DNA of 64,000 nucleotides from Gyromitra esculenta (Eukaryota > Ascomycota > Pezizomycetes > Pezizales > Discinaceae), in NCBI GenBank assembly GCA_038503075.1, contig JBCAML010000022.1, positions 744,001 to 808,000 of the forward strand, read 5' to 3'. Each line of letters starts with the position of its first letter. Position 1 is the first letter of the stretch. The notes under the pieces are model-generated. The model worked only from the letters and a program-made list of their open reading frames with translations. It had not been told where the DNA came from and ran no database searches. Made by a program: the position numbers and the translations under genes. Shown here piece by piece: positions 1-11,518 of the stretch.

Positions 1-240
1 CTAGCCCGGGCGTGTTTGTTCTTTGCAAGATATTACGGTAGGTATTCTCGTTCCCAAAGCCTTGATGCCCTCCTTTCTCCTGAGCACGACTGCCGGCGGA
101 TTGAGACTATAGTTTCTATAGAAGGTGGTTATATAAAAATTGCTGGATGCTATTTAGCACGTTAGTATTTCCATAGTTTTCCTCTCTTTTGATTTGCCAT
201 TTCCTAGCTCGATCTACAGCTATTCGGTTTACTATCAACA
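1..240 (+). mobile_element. Remnant of a transposase-derived element, cut by window edge
   Basis: Bases about 90-235 are a diverged copy of the interior of the inverted-repeat element at 10945-11320: both carry a stretch reading roughly R-x-x-I-E-x-I/V-x-S-x-E-G-G-x-I-K, and in both it is followed by a similar T-rich segment. The pattern resembles the N-terminal helix-turn-helix of fungal pogo/Tc1 transposases, but it is too short to prove this. No terminal repeat is visible here, so the element's ends are unknown. Differences between the copies include many C-to-T changes. Confidence 0.35.
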
Positions 241-794
241 AGTTGTAGTACACAAACGCGAAGTGCACTCTCATTGGAACACGATTTCGTTCAAGCAGTA
301 CGTGTGACCAAACCCTCAGGTGGGCTGCTTACCACGCCCCTGCGCATGCGGGGTATGTGTTCAGGGTAAGGTTTTGGCTTTCGAAGTTTTAGGACTGCCT
401 ACGCTGATCAAGGAAATATATACTTTACCTGAGCAACACTTTCCGGGTTAAACTTACACCTCCTTCAACATTGTCTACTTACAGTTATCGAGAAGATAGC
501 TAGTAAAATGTCGCTTTCTCACTTTCGGTCAAAAAAGGAGGTAAGTCAAATTTCTAAGCAGTCCCACATCTCAAGCCGTTTACTTACTTAAGCTTGTGAT
601 ACTGCTTTATTTAGGATAAGGGAGACAAAAAGGTATCAATTTTGGATAGGGCTGCGGGAAGGATAGCTTGTCTTGGAAAGACCAAAAGGGGATCGAATCA
701 GGTAGAGCAGCCCATACTTTAAGCTTCTGAACTTACTATTAACCGCAGCGAGTTTATAGGTTACTGAAATTGTATCTGAACCTGGCCGGGAACT
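241..794. other. No gene recognised
   Basis: No open frame or known motif was found in this stretch between the transposase scrap and the decayed receptor gene. It is moderately AT-rich and probably decayed intergenic or 5' sequence. Confidence 0.4.
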
Positions 795-3700
795 TAAACT
801 TAAAAAAGCAGATCTTGAGGGAGCAGCGTTTGGGTTAGCGACACTATACGATGGTGATAATGTTGAAGTAGAGTATGTCACGATCCACTTATGGGTAAAA
901 TCTGATACTCAATAGCCTCATCTATGCAGCGCTGTCGCTGTCCACGGCCTAAATGGGCATAGAGAAAGAGCGTTTACTGCCGATAATGGTACTTGTTAGC
1001 TCGCATCTCTCCTCCCGTCGTTAGTTCCTCAGGTTCGGGTTCTATCCTATGGCTGTGACGCGAAAACCAATAGCTCTTCCCCCTTGAGCAATGAGCATTT
1101 ACTTGGGCATGCGGAAGATTTTCTTGAGTCGCTTACCACGGAAAGAATTCTAACAGAGGTTGGAACTGAACGTCAACAGCTAGGAGTGGCACGCGCTAAC
1201 AATACCGCAAAGACTACTAAACGCCCTATTATATTCGTCGCACATAGCCTCGGTGGTATTATTGTAAAAAGTGTGAGTGAATGCACTGGCGGGAAACGTT
1301 TCTTCTGTTGGGAATGGTTTTGTCGAGCCCCAAACACTCTACGCCACTTGTAGGGATATTTCTGGTCTCGCCAAAACTCTTCATAGAGAATATTTTGACT
1401 CATGAAAACAATCGTGAAACCGTGCCTGACATGGAGATCTAGGAAGTCTGAAAGGTTATGGAAGGAATATGCATGTTTTCGTGATGGGGACCTCTTAATT
1501 TGAGCAAAAGCTAACGGACTATAGACGCTTAGCCTGTCTACAAGTCGCAATGCTAGTCATAGAGAGACACAGAGAGATATCCAGCTTTCTACGTATGGTA
1601 TCCTATTTATGGGCACACCACACCGGGGTGGTAATAGGGTCTCATGGGCCAACATGGCCCTGAATATCATAGCTGCAGCCCAACACAGGAACACAGATTC
1701 TCGGTCATCTCGAACAAAACTCTGAATGGCTTGAGAATCAACAAACCATGTATCTACCGATCAGTGGCTAGCTCGACACAACATATTTCTACGAGAGATA
1801 CCCTACCATGATTGCTGGTGCTGCCGTTATTGTATATATCCTTGAGCTTTACTACTTAAAACTTCCCTGAAGACTTACTAACGTATTAGATCGTGCCAAA
1901 ATACTCCGCCTATCTCGGATTATCAGATGCAGCCGTATTTGGCATTAATTCTGACCGTAGTGGCATGGTCAAGTATAGAAATGCAGAGGATGAAGGGTTT
2001 AAAAGAGTGAGTGGAACATTGCGTATCATGCTCAAAAAGGCTAAGGAAAAAGTCCACGAAAATTGGTAAATTGAAGAAGCTATTAAGGGTTCGTAGCCCT
2101 GGCACCTAGAGTGCGATTTTATTTTATTTTTTAAATTATTGTGTTATTGCTTTTTAATGCACCTCAAGTTATGACGCGAACAAAACCCTTTACCTCATAA
2201 AATTCCCTAGCAAAATTATACCTGGGTTGTAAATCATGCGCTTACGTATTGTTGTCTTTAGCTATCGGAAAATCGCAGAGGATTTCGTATCTTATCCCCA
2301 TAAAATTGCCCTTTTTAATCAATCACAACTTTACTAGCCACGATAAAGAGCTTTCTAAGATTCACGAGGAATTACAAGGCGCTAAGTTGGATGCTTCCGC
2401 TTCCCAATTCAAAATTGTTGTCTTATATGGCCTTGGCGGTATGGGAAAGACACAGCTCGCAACTCGGTATGCTTATATACATAAGAATAACTACACTTCT
2501 ATATGGTGGGCTAATGCTAAATCCAACGAAACTCTCTCTCGGAGCTTTTTTGAGATTGCTCAGTAATTGGTTGCTCATCACGCCCGAATTCGGGTCCTTA
2601 CTGGACAGAAACCGGACTACTGTTGGATAGCGACTGCACTTGGCTTGCCATTTGATGCCATTAGCCCCACAGGACAGCTCGTGCATTCGACGGATTTAAT
2701 GAAAATTGTTATTGACGCAGTTGGGGCATGGTTGGCGGCTAGGGAAAACAACGGGTGGTTATTGATCATCGATAACTACGATGATCTGGAGAATGTTGAT
2801 ACACGGGATTTCTTGCCGACGAATCTATTAGGAAGCGTTATTATCACATCCAAAGCAACAGAAAGTCGGCGTCTGGGGAAGAGTATTGAAATAGTAGAGG
2901 TTACACAGGACGATGCTATGGAAATACTACGGAAAAGCGCACAGACAGATTTAGCGGACTTTGAAAGAGGTGAGTTCGAACCCTTGTTACTATTAGTTAG
3001 GTTCATTCTCACCCTCACTGTCAAGCTGCCCACTGGGGCAGGGCATGAGACTAGCTATTAGTAACTTTTACTGACTCTGAATTCTACAGAAAAAAGTGAT
3101 GCTCTAGCTATTATAGAGAAAGTCGGTGCCCTTCCGCTTGCCCTGGACCAGGCCGGTGCTTTGATTAGCAAAATGCAAATTCCCTACCGTGAATATTTGT
3201 CGCGCTTTGACACTAGATTCGCGGAGCTGGCAGCTAAGAGGCCACCAGCATCTTTTTGGGACTACAGAGAGGATACGGTATTCACTACTTGGGAAATCTC
3301 TTTCAATTCTCTCGGGCAGGCCTCTCAGGAGTTGCTGATGTTGTGTGCCTTTTTGGACAATGAGGATATTTGGGAAGGGCTTTTCTCACCGGCAATTGTA
3401 GAAGAAAAATTTGGAATAAGTAAGCAAATTATGTATACCTTTTACGTTATGTTCAAATGTCAAAGAATATCACTGATGACACAAGAATTCCAGAGTCTGT
3501 GGGATATGCTATCGGTGAGATATTTTCTCTGTCATTGGCCAAGAGAAGACGTTCAAACAAAGACTTGGGCTAGAGTTTTTGGATTCATCCCATGGTTCAC
3601 AAGTGGTCTTGCCAAAGGTTGGATAGAGTCAAAAAAGAAGTCCACGCATCGGGTGCAGTGTCCCTTGTTTCTACCGCGGTTTCGTTTGATCATGGTCGTG

Positions 3701-5849
3701 AAGAGTTGCGCAGGTTGGCACTGCAGATAAGACTTATGGGACACGTTACTGTGTGCTTCGATCATATTTGTAGCGAGAAATATTTAGAGTCTGTTAATAC
3801 GGATCTGGATCAGCTCGAAAAGGTTAATACTCTAGAGGCAGTGCTCCGCTACCATTGGAAACCGGATTAGGTAGAAGGGCTCAGTCGATGGACACTAGCT
3901 GGACGAGAGATAGTTCTGGGTAAAGACCACCCTGATACGCTTTCTAATGCCCACAATATGGCATTTATTTCCGATATTCAAGGCAAGTACGGCAATTCGC
4001 TCGATTGGCATAGACGAACACTTGCTAGGAGAGAGGAGGTTCTAGAGAAGAACCACCCAAATATATTGGACACCGTCAACGGTCTAGCAGTGACGTTATA
4101 CAGATTAGGGAGGTACGATGATGCCCTCGAGTGATATAATCGGGCGCCTGAAGGGCGAGAGACGGTCATAGGCAAGGACCACCCGGATACCATTGACACT
4201 GTCGCCAATATAGCGTTGGTGCTGCGAGACCAAGGAAAGTACAATGATGCCTTTGAATGGTTTGGCAGGGTACTTGTTAGCTATGAGAAACCCTTACGAA
4301 AGGATCACCCCTTCACGTTAGTCGTCATCCACCGTATGGGATCTGTGTGTGAGAAACAAGGGATGTATGACAATGCGATCAAGTGGTATAGCCAAGCACT
4401 AGCCAAAAAAGAGAATGCGCTAGGCAAAGATCACCCGGATACACTAGCCACTGTCAACGGTATAGCACTGGTATTCGATAGGCAAGGGAAGTACGAGGAT
4501 GCGTTCGAGTGGTATAGGCGGGCATTTGCTGGGTGTGAGAAGGCCTTGGGCAAAAACTACCTAGATACACTGACAACTGTTAGCGGTATGGCATCTATGT
4601 TTGAAAAACAAACGAAATATGAAGATGCACTTGAGTGGTATCAACGGGTCCTAACTGGATATGAGGAAGCCGCTGGAAAGAGTCACCCCTATACGCTGGT
4701 CACCGTCCATAATATTGGCTATGTGTTAAGCAAAGCAAGGACGACGATGCACTAGAGTGGTATAGACGGGCACTCGATGGAAGAGACAAGGGGCATCCAG
4801 ATGCACTAGGCATTTCCGCCAAGATTGCATCTGTGTTCACTAAGCAAGGGAAATACGAAGATGCGACCGAGTGGTATAAGGAGGTACTTGCTGGGCAAGA
4901 GGCGGTCCTAGGCAAAGATCATCCAGAGACGCTGGATACAGTGGGTGGTATAGCACTTCTGTTTGACACACAGGGAAAGTACGACGAGGCACTTCGCTGG
5001 TATAAACAAGCATTTGCCGGGTATGAAAAGGCTTTGAGAAAGGACCACCCCAGCACGCTAGCCACTGCTCAAAACATCGGGTATGTGTTCGGCACGCTTG
5101 AAAAGTACGAAGATGCGTTGGAGTGGTATAGGCGGGCACTAGCTGGGAGAGAAAACGATCACCTCGATACGTCAAACATCGTTAGCTACATCGCAGCTGT
5201 TTTTGATAAGCAAGGAAATTACGATGAGGCGACTAAATGGTACAGCTTAGTATTCAAGGGATATGAAAAAATACTAGGCAAGGACCACTCTTATACGGTA
5301 GTCACTGCATATACTATCGCGTCCCTGTTCGACAAACAAGAAAGGTACGACGATGCGCTGAAGTAGTATAGACGAGCGCTTTCTGGGAAAGAAAAAGACC
5401 ACCCGGATACGCTCAACACTGTCAGTTGCATTGCGTCTTTATTCGATAAGCAAGGAATTTACGACGAGGCGCTTGACTGGTATACACGAGCGTTTTCCGG
5501 GTACGAGAAAGTTCTAAGGAAAGGCCACCCCTACGCCCTAGCCATATCCCAGGATATAGCATTTTTGTTCGAAAAGCAAGATAAGCATGACGGTGCGCTT
5601 GAGTGGTATAGACGGACACTCGCGGGAAAAGAGACGACCTTAGGCAGTGATCATCCTGAAACTAACGACACAAGAAATCTTCTCACGGCGCTCACGGCGA
5701 GGCAAAAACTAGGGCTGACGCCTAGTAATAAAAACGGCGCAACCAGCAACACTACAAACGATAAATGGGCAACGTTACCAGAAAGAGAAGAAATGGATGG
5801 CGTAAAGGATCCCAAGGGGTGGGGAAATAAGGTGGTTTTCGATAGCTGA
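795..5849 (+). pseudogene. Decayed NOD-like receptor (hydrolase, NB-ARC, TPR)
   Basis: This is the remnant of a fungal NLR. An N-terminal segment reads GLATLYDGD near 832, then VHGLNG near 940, AHSLGGIIVK near 1234 (serine-esterase nucleophile elbow, with A for the usual G) and MGTPHRGG near 1611. The NB-ARC part has the P-loop GLGGMGKTQLA near 2430, the Walker-B-like LLIIDNYDD near 2761 and ALPLALDQAGALI after an intact intron at 2970-3089. IHPMVHKW near 3583 closes the NB-ARC region, and kinesin-light-chain-type TPRs fill 3885-5670. It is broken by stops at 997, 2564, 3868, 4132 and 5364 and by a frameshift near 4735. Those at 997, 4132 and 5364 replace an expected Trp codon (TGG to TAG or TGA). 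The last frame ends at 5849. Such proteins are thought to act in non-self recognition; this copy cannot make a full-length product. Confidence 0.8.
3885..5670 (+). repeat. About 15 tandem TPR units of 38-42 residues
   Basis: Coding repeats of about 126 bp lie inside the pseudogene. The consensus is GKDHPDTL, then a short variable part, then GKYDDALEWYRRALA. I count about 14 full units and a final partial one. Several units lack four residues at the start (for example near 4790, 5150 and 5390), giving 38-residue repeats. Units are clearly diverged from each other, unlike the near-identical repeats of actively diversifying fungal NLRs, which fits an old, no longer selected array. Confidence 0.8.
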
Positions 5850-6337
5850 ATCTTGTCCTGGGTAATACTTTAATTCGAAAGTTGGTTCATATAACTGTTA
5901 ATCCTGACATTTGAGCCGATGTAGGGGAGACATGAACCTGTAAGAAGTTTGATGGTTACATACATATTATTTTGCTTTCGAAGGGTGGGGTTTGGGTTCG
6001 GCCTCAAATTATCTCAGAAACAGAGTTATATACCTCATTTTGATATGGCAAGGCTATGAGATACTTGATAGAAAGCTGAGTAGTTAATCCGTATAAAGTG
6101 CAAAGGGACTCTTTATTCGAGAGTAGCATGATGTTGCTGTAACGATGCGATGAAATTTTTGAGGTACATCTAAATAAAACATTGTTTTTTATTTATACAG
6201 TCGGCTCGACACATAACGGCACCTTGCTTATAAAGATATGGTTCTTGATTCAGAGTATTTTCGGCATGTAAAAATAGTGATATCTCCTTGTTGTGACACC
6301 CTTAGCTCTGATAGTTTTTTTGTATGAGTATCGCTAT
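5850..6337. other. No gene recognised
   Basis: Sequence downstream of the decayed receptor gene. It is AT-rich, with no open frame of note, no recognised RNA gene and no clear inverted repeat. Confidence 0.4.
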
Positions 6338-6434
6338 AAATCTCAGGGTCCAACAACCCTGTAAGGGTTTAAAGTTAAGCAGAGTAGTACTAAAGTAGTG
6401 TGCCTGAGTACCGAAATACAAGTGATTTGATGTG
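6338..6434 (+). ncRNA. Possible degenerate 5S rRNA-like sequence
   Basis: The segment contains AAGTTAAGC at 6372-6380, then TAGTACTAAAGTAG about 5 bases later, then CCTGAGTACCGAAATACAAGTG and a run resembling the 3' end. Order and spacing recall the eukaryotic 5S rRNA internal region (GTTAAGC, TAGTAC, GGGTGACC, CCTGGGAATACC), with most differences being G-to-A or C-to-T. The 5' half matches poorly. It could be a mutated 5S pseudogene, a 5S-derived SINE head, or chance. Confidence 0.3.
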
Positions 6435-7017
6435 ATTGGCATCGGATGTTGGGCCGTGGGAACCTATATGTAGGTTAGGGAAAATCCGGTGCCCTCTTCG
6501 CCCGGCAATAACAAAACCCCATTGATTCATCATGACTTGTCTAGTCTGTTCTGTACACTTTGGTTGGGCCCTAGGAAGCGTGACCCTCCCATCGTTTTTT
6601 CCGGTCTGTCTCCATGTGGTCGATTTAAATGCCGTTGGATAAGGGATATTACTATTGCGAAGGGGGAGAATTCATCAGTACCTTTCAAGTTCTCTGAGAT
6701 GCGAGAGTGTGTTGGTGATGGTACATATGTGGCTCGTTGATGAATCGAAAATGCTTGGCGATGGGCTAGGGTTGATGAAATTATTTCCTGGGCAAAAAGC
6801 ATGAGCCAAAAACAGTGCAAGTTGACCATTTTGAGCTCTGCATATTTGGTCGTTCATTGTTGTAACTTTGGTATCTACATGTACCTATCTCGCTGGAGTT
6901 TGTAAATGTGGAGTATCGGGGCGGCGGGGCCTACTAAGCCCACGGCTTTATTTCATATAGCGAGACTGGAATTTGATACAGTTATCTATCTAATCTATCT
7001 AATATAAGGAGTTTGTA
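6435..7017. other. No gene recognised
   Basis: Short open frames on both strands show no recognisable protein. One TACATGTA palindrome lies at 6876-6883. The right end borders the hairpin element that starts at 7018. Confidence 0.4.
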
Positions 7018-7317
7018 CTGTCGAAATACGACCTGCACCTGCCCCATACAAAAGTCTGGGTTAGGTGACAAGACTACGTGGTTTACGCAGAGAGCAGCCT
7101 TCTGGGTGGTGGAATAGATCCTCCTTTGCCACGTTTTGTACCATACTTGTTAGCAGGCGTGCGAACCGGAAAACGTGGGGTGTGTGGCTTTTCATGCTAC
7201 GGAAACCGTGCCTAATGTCGCAGCACACAAAGCCACACACCCCGTGTTTTCCGGTTCGTATGCTTGCTAACAAGTACTGGGTTTAGTCTGGGGCAGGTGC
7301 AGGCCGTATTTCGACAG
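7018..7317. mobile_element. MITE-like foldback element, 300 bp
   Basis: Terminal inverted repeats of 28 bp (7018-7045 and 7290-7317) begin CTGTCGAAATACG and differ at one base. A second inner pair of arms (about 7145-7190 and 7229-7275) also forms a near-perfect inverted repeat, leaving a loop of about 38 bp. The left arm holds about 90 bp not present on the right, so the element looks like a hairpin with a one-sided deletion or insertion. The left flank is TA and the right flank TG, suggesting a TA duplication with one changed base. No coding capacity is seen. Confidence 0.75.
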
Positions 7318-7484
7318 TGCTCTACATACGGTATAGTCGTATACACTATTAGCTCAATGGGTTCTCATTGCCTAGCTGGCTTAGGCTTGGCAATGCTGAT
7401 CTATGTAAACGGTAGAAATCTGTGAAGTACAACAGGAGCACAAAGAACCCTATTTTAGTTTTTCTAGAGCTTTGATGAACAATA

Positions 7485-7766
7485 CTCATGTCGCCAGATT
7501 TATAATGCCAGATGACTAAATTCTGACTAAGGTCAGAATTATCATGTCTGTGGTATGAGATACAACAAAAAGCAGCATTTTGAGAGCGGCAGCAACTTCA
7601 CTACACCTTAGACAATGTATCTTAATTATTATAATTTTCTATGCCCTGTGGTTGTTGAAGAATTGAGCTTCCCTTGAGGGTTTCACCGGTGTCTGGGACC
7701 CATTTTCGCGCTCAATATCCATAGTCAGACTTTAGTCATCTGGCATTATAAATCTGGCGACATGAG
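7485..7766. mobile_element. MITE-like element, 282 bp, TA duplication, family CTCATGTCGCC
   Basis: Inverted repeats of 44 bp (7485-7528 and 7723-7766) match at 43 positions. The ends read CTCATGTCGCCAGAT and the element is flanked on both sides by TA (7483-7484 and 7767-7768), the target duplication of Tc1/mariner-type elements. The roughly 190 bp interior has no open frame. The first 11 terminal bases are shared with the element at 33192-33395, so the two appear to be one family moved by the same transposase. Confidence 0.85.
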
Positions 7767-8004
7767 TACATATAGTTAATCCTCTGGAGTTTCCGTTTGC
7801 CGATATGCATGTATTCCCTTTAAATTCGGCCGCAGGCCAGGAGTAGCTTGTGATACTGCCATTGATCAATGTAGGTATTTTAGGGTTAGGGTAGGTACAT
7901 CTTACCCCTTCAGAAGAACGCGACTTCACACAAGCACGCGTGAGTGGACAAAGAGATGGCTGCAGTTTTTTCAAAATCACATAGCCCATTTTACCTCCAT
8001 CGCT

Positions 8005-10767
8005 ATGGCATCTTTCACTCCAGACCGTAATTATGGTCTTATTGCTCCAGATACCGTCGCGTCGGGTTCACGGAAGAGAAAGCGTGAAGATGAGAAATTC
8101 GTACTTGGTGATTCTTTTGTTATAAAGGTAACTCTATAGAAGCCACCCTGCTACCCCCATACATCACGATCTTATATTGCCTCTACTTGCTCAAAACCAT
8201 TTGAATATAGCCACACTCTTCCTCGGTTTTCGATTCTCCAGTCAAGCTCACTCCAGCCGTCGTCCTCCCACGCACATACATCCCCCTCCAATGGCTCGCT
8301 GGTCACCCATCACGTTTATTCTCCATCCCAACCCACCCACCTGCACTAGATACTCCGGGGAATGTTCTTATTGTAAAGGTCGAGGGGGAGCGGCAACTGG
8401 CAGCTGTGGAAAAGGTTGAAGAGGATATTTACACGCTATACAAACTATCCACACAGTTGAAGATGAGAGACGTTAGAAAGACTTTTACGCAAGTCAAGAA
8501 GCTGCACCAAACTTTAGAAGGCTCTGTTGGCGCTAGTTTTACGACAGAGATATTGGATTCTGAATGGTGGTCCAGCCTTATGATACCGGATTTTTCTATC
8601 CAGGACTCATGTGTCCCAGAATCGACGGCGAAGTTAGCTGTGGGTGCTTTGGACTTGGCCGTTGATGAAGATGATAAGATTCTTTCACTGTTGGTGTATT
8701 TCTTTGGTTCTTTCATATTGGAATCGGTATTAATTTCATTTCGCAGGCCTCTACATGTAAATGCGCCACTATCTCCCCCAGTAGCCGCCGATGCCAGCTT
8801 AGAGGAGTTAGACGCTTTCGTAGAACCTGCTTTGGAAGACATTCTGGAAAAGACTGGGGTACAATATTTTCAGACCCTTTATATTGCTAAAGTATACTTC
8901 GTCACAGTGTTAGATCTGAGAAAATCCGCTAATTATTCAGACCTCTCTTGCATATTTCGCAAAGTCCACCCTATCGCGGGCTCGTGTCGCTATGCAGCAA
9001 GAGAATATGCTACGTCTATCACCGGACGCCGGGGGTAAATTGCGTGCTTTTTTGATGCAGATGTACCTGCCTTTCGATAAGATGGATATCAAGTACCGAA
9101 AGTCAATCCCTCAAATTGCTATGGAAGATCAAATAGAGGACATGTCAGTGTTCAAGCCTGGTGAAGAGGAGTATGTGCAGCAGTGGAGGCTTGCTACATG
9201 GCAAGAGAAGCTAGTGCGAGCAAATGATCCGATATTGAAGCGCAAGATAGAGGAATTGAAGATCAGAGAGTAAGTTCTTCTATTAATACGCACCTGATCC
9301 CGATATTGAGAACAATTTAGGACCGAATTACAGATTATCATCATACTCGAAGTATTAGCACTAGAACGGGAACATGCGGTATCAGTAAAGGCGGCAACGA
9401 ACGGGAGCCGGTCATCTCCGAAGATCAAGTCTAAAAGCGAGAGCAAAAAGCGAGGGAAGCGGAAACCAAAACCCAATGTGCAGGACCCTACACTGTTGCT
9501 GGATTTACTTGTTGATCGTCTTTGTATTTGGAGATCTATCAGCTCAAGTTCCGATGAACTCAAGGAAGAGAATTGCGATCAAAAGAAAATCACAGATCGG
9601 GAACACGATCACCTCAGGCATTTTTGCGTGGAAGTCGTTTTAGCCTTTTATGCATCAAGACTTCCAGATGAATGTGCATCCCTCAACAAAAAATGTGGCG
9701 GCTCTAACTCTAGACGAGGTGTCGATTCACCAGACCAAGTGAAAGCGAAGAAGGAAAAACGTTCCACAAAAACACCATCGCTTTTACGGTCCATCACTGC
9801 ACCAATACCCTCCGCTATTAGGGAAGCAAATGTGGATAATTTAGCGGCTCTCGTCGCAGCTGACGCAAGAGGAACTGTCCGCGGAGGAACACTCAATTCT
9901 AAAAGCTTTGCGAAACGGGAGGTACAGATCAGTTCCAAAAGTGGGCAACATAAGAAAGTGGACGAGGAACTTAAAGTAGCTATCAATGCCTTGAAGAAGC
10001 CGAACCGTGTTGCTGTAGCATCCGAGCTAGTCGACGAGTCTGCTAAAAGGCTCTCTCAAAGTAGGCTACCTATGGTATATCTTTTCTATTTGGAGTAGTT
10101 GCTAACTACATATCCCTTAGAGCCAAGGAAACCCACCAGAAACCCACTAGCAAAAGTTCAAGTCATGGCCACTCCAAAACGGAGGAGGACAATTCCACCC
10201 ACGCATCAGCCTCCTTCTACAGCCAAAGATACATATAAATCGGATTTGTATGATCCATTCTATACCCCTCGGATCCTAGGCTCGAAAACTCAACGTCATA
10301 TTCCAGGAACTCCACTCCGGCAGACAGACCTCATTACAGACTTCGAGATGATCCCTTCCACTAGCCTATTTGAACCATCTAAAGACCGGCGGCCACCCGC
10401 ATTCCGCCCTATGACTGACGGGCTTGTAACGCCGCAAAAGAAGCTATGCCGTTCGATGGGTACTGGCTCGGAGGCTGTAAATTTTATTCCGTCATCAACC
10501 TCCAAAACTCAGGAGACAGTTCCTCGGCCTTTTCTACAACCGATTGAGTCAGTAGAGGTTTCAAGGTTCATGTCACGGAACTCCTTCGATTCGATGGACA
10601 ATGTTTCACCACCTGCGGGTGGAGTGAGATTTTTTGGTAATGATACCGTAGGAGAGACGCCATGTAAACCCGCAGCTATTCCCGTGGGTTCAACAATGGT
10701 CGTAAAGGGAAAGCAAGATGTTTCTATTTACGATAGCTTAGGATGGGATGATGATTATGATTTGTAA
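8005..10767 (+). CDS. SLD3: DNA replication regulator Sld3
   Basis: Sld3 is loaded by DDK at licensed origins, brings Cdc45 to Mcm2-7 and, once phosphorylated by CDK, binds Dpb11. Exons: 8005-8127, 8211-8891, 8941-9269, 9321-10060, 10121-10767 (839 residues). A 51-nt in-frame stretch, 8696-8746, looks like a further intron (branch-like ATTAAT, ends GCAG); removing it gives 822. The conserved fungal Sld3 core is visible: LPRTYIPLQWL near residue 60, FVEPALEDILEKTG near 240, TSLAYFAKSTLSRAR across the intron at 8892-8940, DLLVDRLCIW near 440 and FYASRLP. The tail is basic and Ser/Thr-Pro-rich, and the protein ends LGWDDDYDL as family members do. It is the only intact gene in the left 11 kb and lies between small mobile elements. 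Confidence 0.85.
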
Positions 10768-10944
10768 ATTGGCGTTTCCCCCCAACTTCTCTTCTACTGT
10801 TTGTATATAGTCTCCAGTAGCATCAGTGTAAATCCTGCATTCTCACAACTTGGATGGTTGCATATAGACATATAAACTTGGAGGAGCAAAAATTTAGATA
10901 CTTGATGGGACGCTCAATATTACTATGTTATGCGATACGGTACA
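10768..10944. other. 3' flank of SLD3
   Basis: A short spacer between the SLD3 stop and the next inverted-repeat element. No feature is recognised in it. Confidence 0.4.
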
Positions 10945-11320
10945 GTCCTGTCCGGAAAGTCCTGACACCCCTCGCTAACGAGTATCGACCCCCCACATAC
11001 GTAATAGAGACATAGATACTCTCGTTGGTTATGGCCTTGATTATAAAAAAACTGCGAAACACATAGTGCTGATGAGTCGTGGGAGGCAATACAAGAGGAG
11101 TAGAATGCTTTGGATCAAAAAAAACTGGATCTAGTAGACAGTATTCGAGAGTGCATTGAGGCTGTAATTTCTGCAGAAGGTGGTCACATAAAGTAGTAAA
11201 ATCTCATTTAGGATATCAGTATTTGTACATGTTTTTCCTTTTACTATTCGCTGTTCTCTTTTTCGTTTTATAGCTATTTGAATCACGTTGCTGGGGGTGC
11301 CAGGATTTTCCGGACAGGAC
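10945..11320. mobile_element. Inverted-repeat element with transposase-like fragment
   Basis: Arms at 10945-10971 and 11294-11320 (GTCCTGTCCGGAAA start) are inverted and match at 25 of 27 positions. Inside, bases 11139-11193 read SIRECIEAVISAEGGHIK, like the N-terminal helix-turn-helix of pogo/Tc1 transposases. The same fragment occurs, more mutated, at the left edge of the window. The left flank starts TACA; the right flank GCAC gives no clean target duplication. It is best read as an internally deleted, non-autonomous derivative. Confidence 0.65.
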
Positions 11321-11518
11321 GCACAAGCTTGTCTATTCGGTTATTCGCTTCGAAGGTGATCAGGCAGCAATTACAAATCATCTCTACTTTTTAGCAAGAA
11401 AAAGAGACGCCCACCCCCATTTCGAAGCATCCTCATGCACATTTGTAAACCTTTATACGCCACTATCCCGGTCCCACAGCCCCATTGCGTCCCTGATTAC
11501 ATTCAGTAACAGGATTCG

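Noticed and set aside
3885..5670. Regular 126-bp repeats, considered as satellite or CRISPR-like array
   Set aside because: They are coding TPR units in one frame with codon-wise divergence; the organism is eukaryotic.
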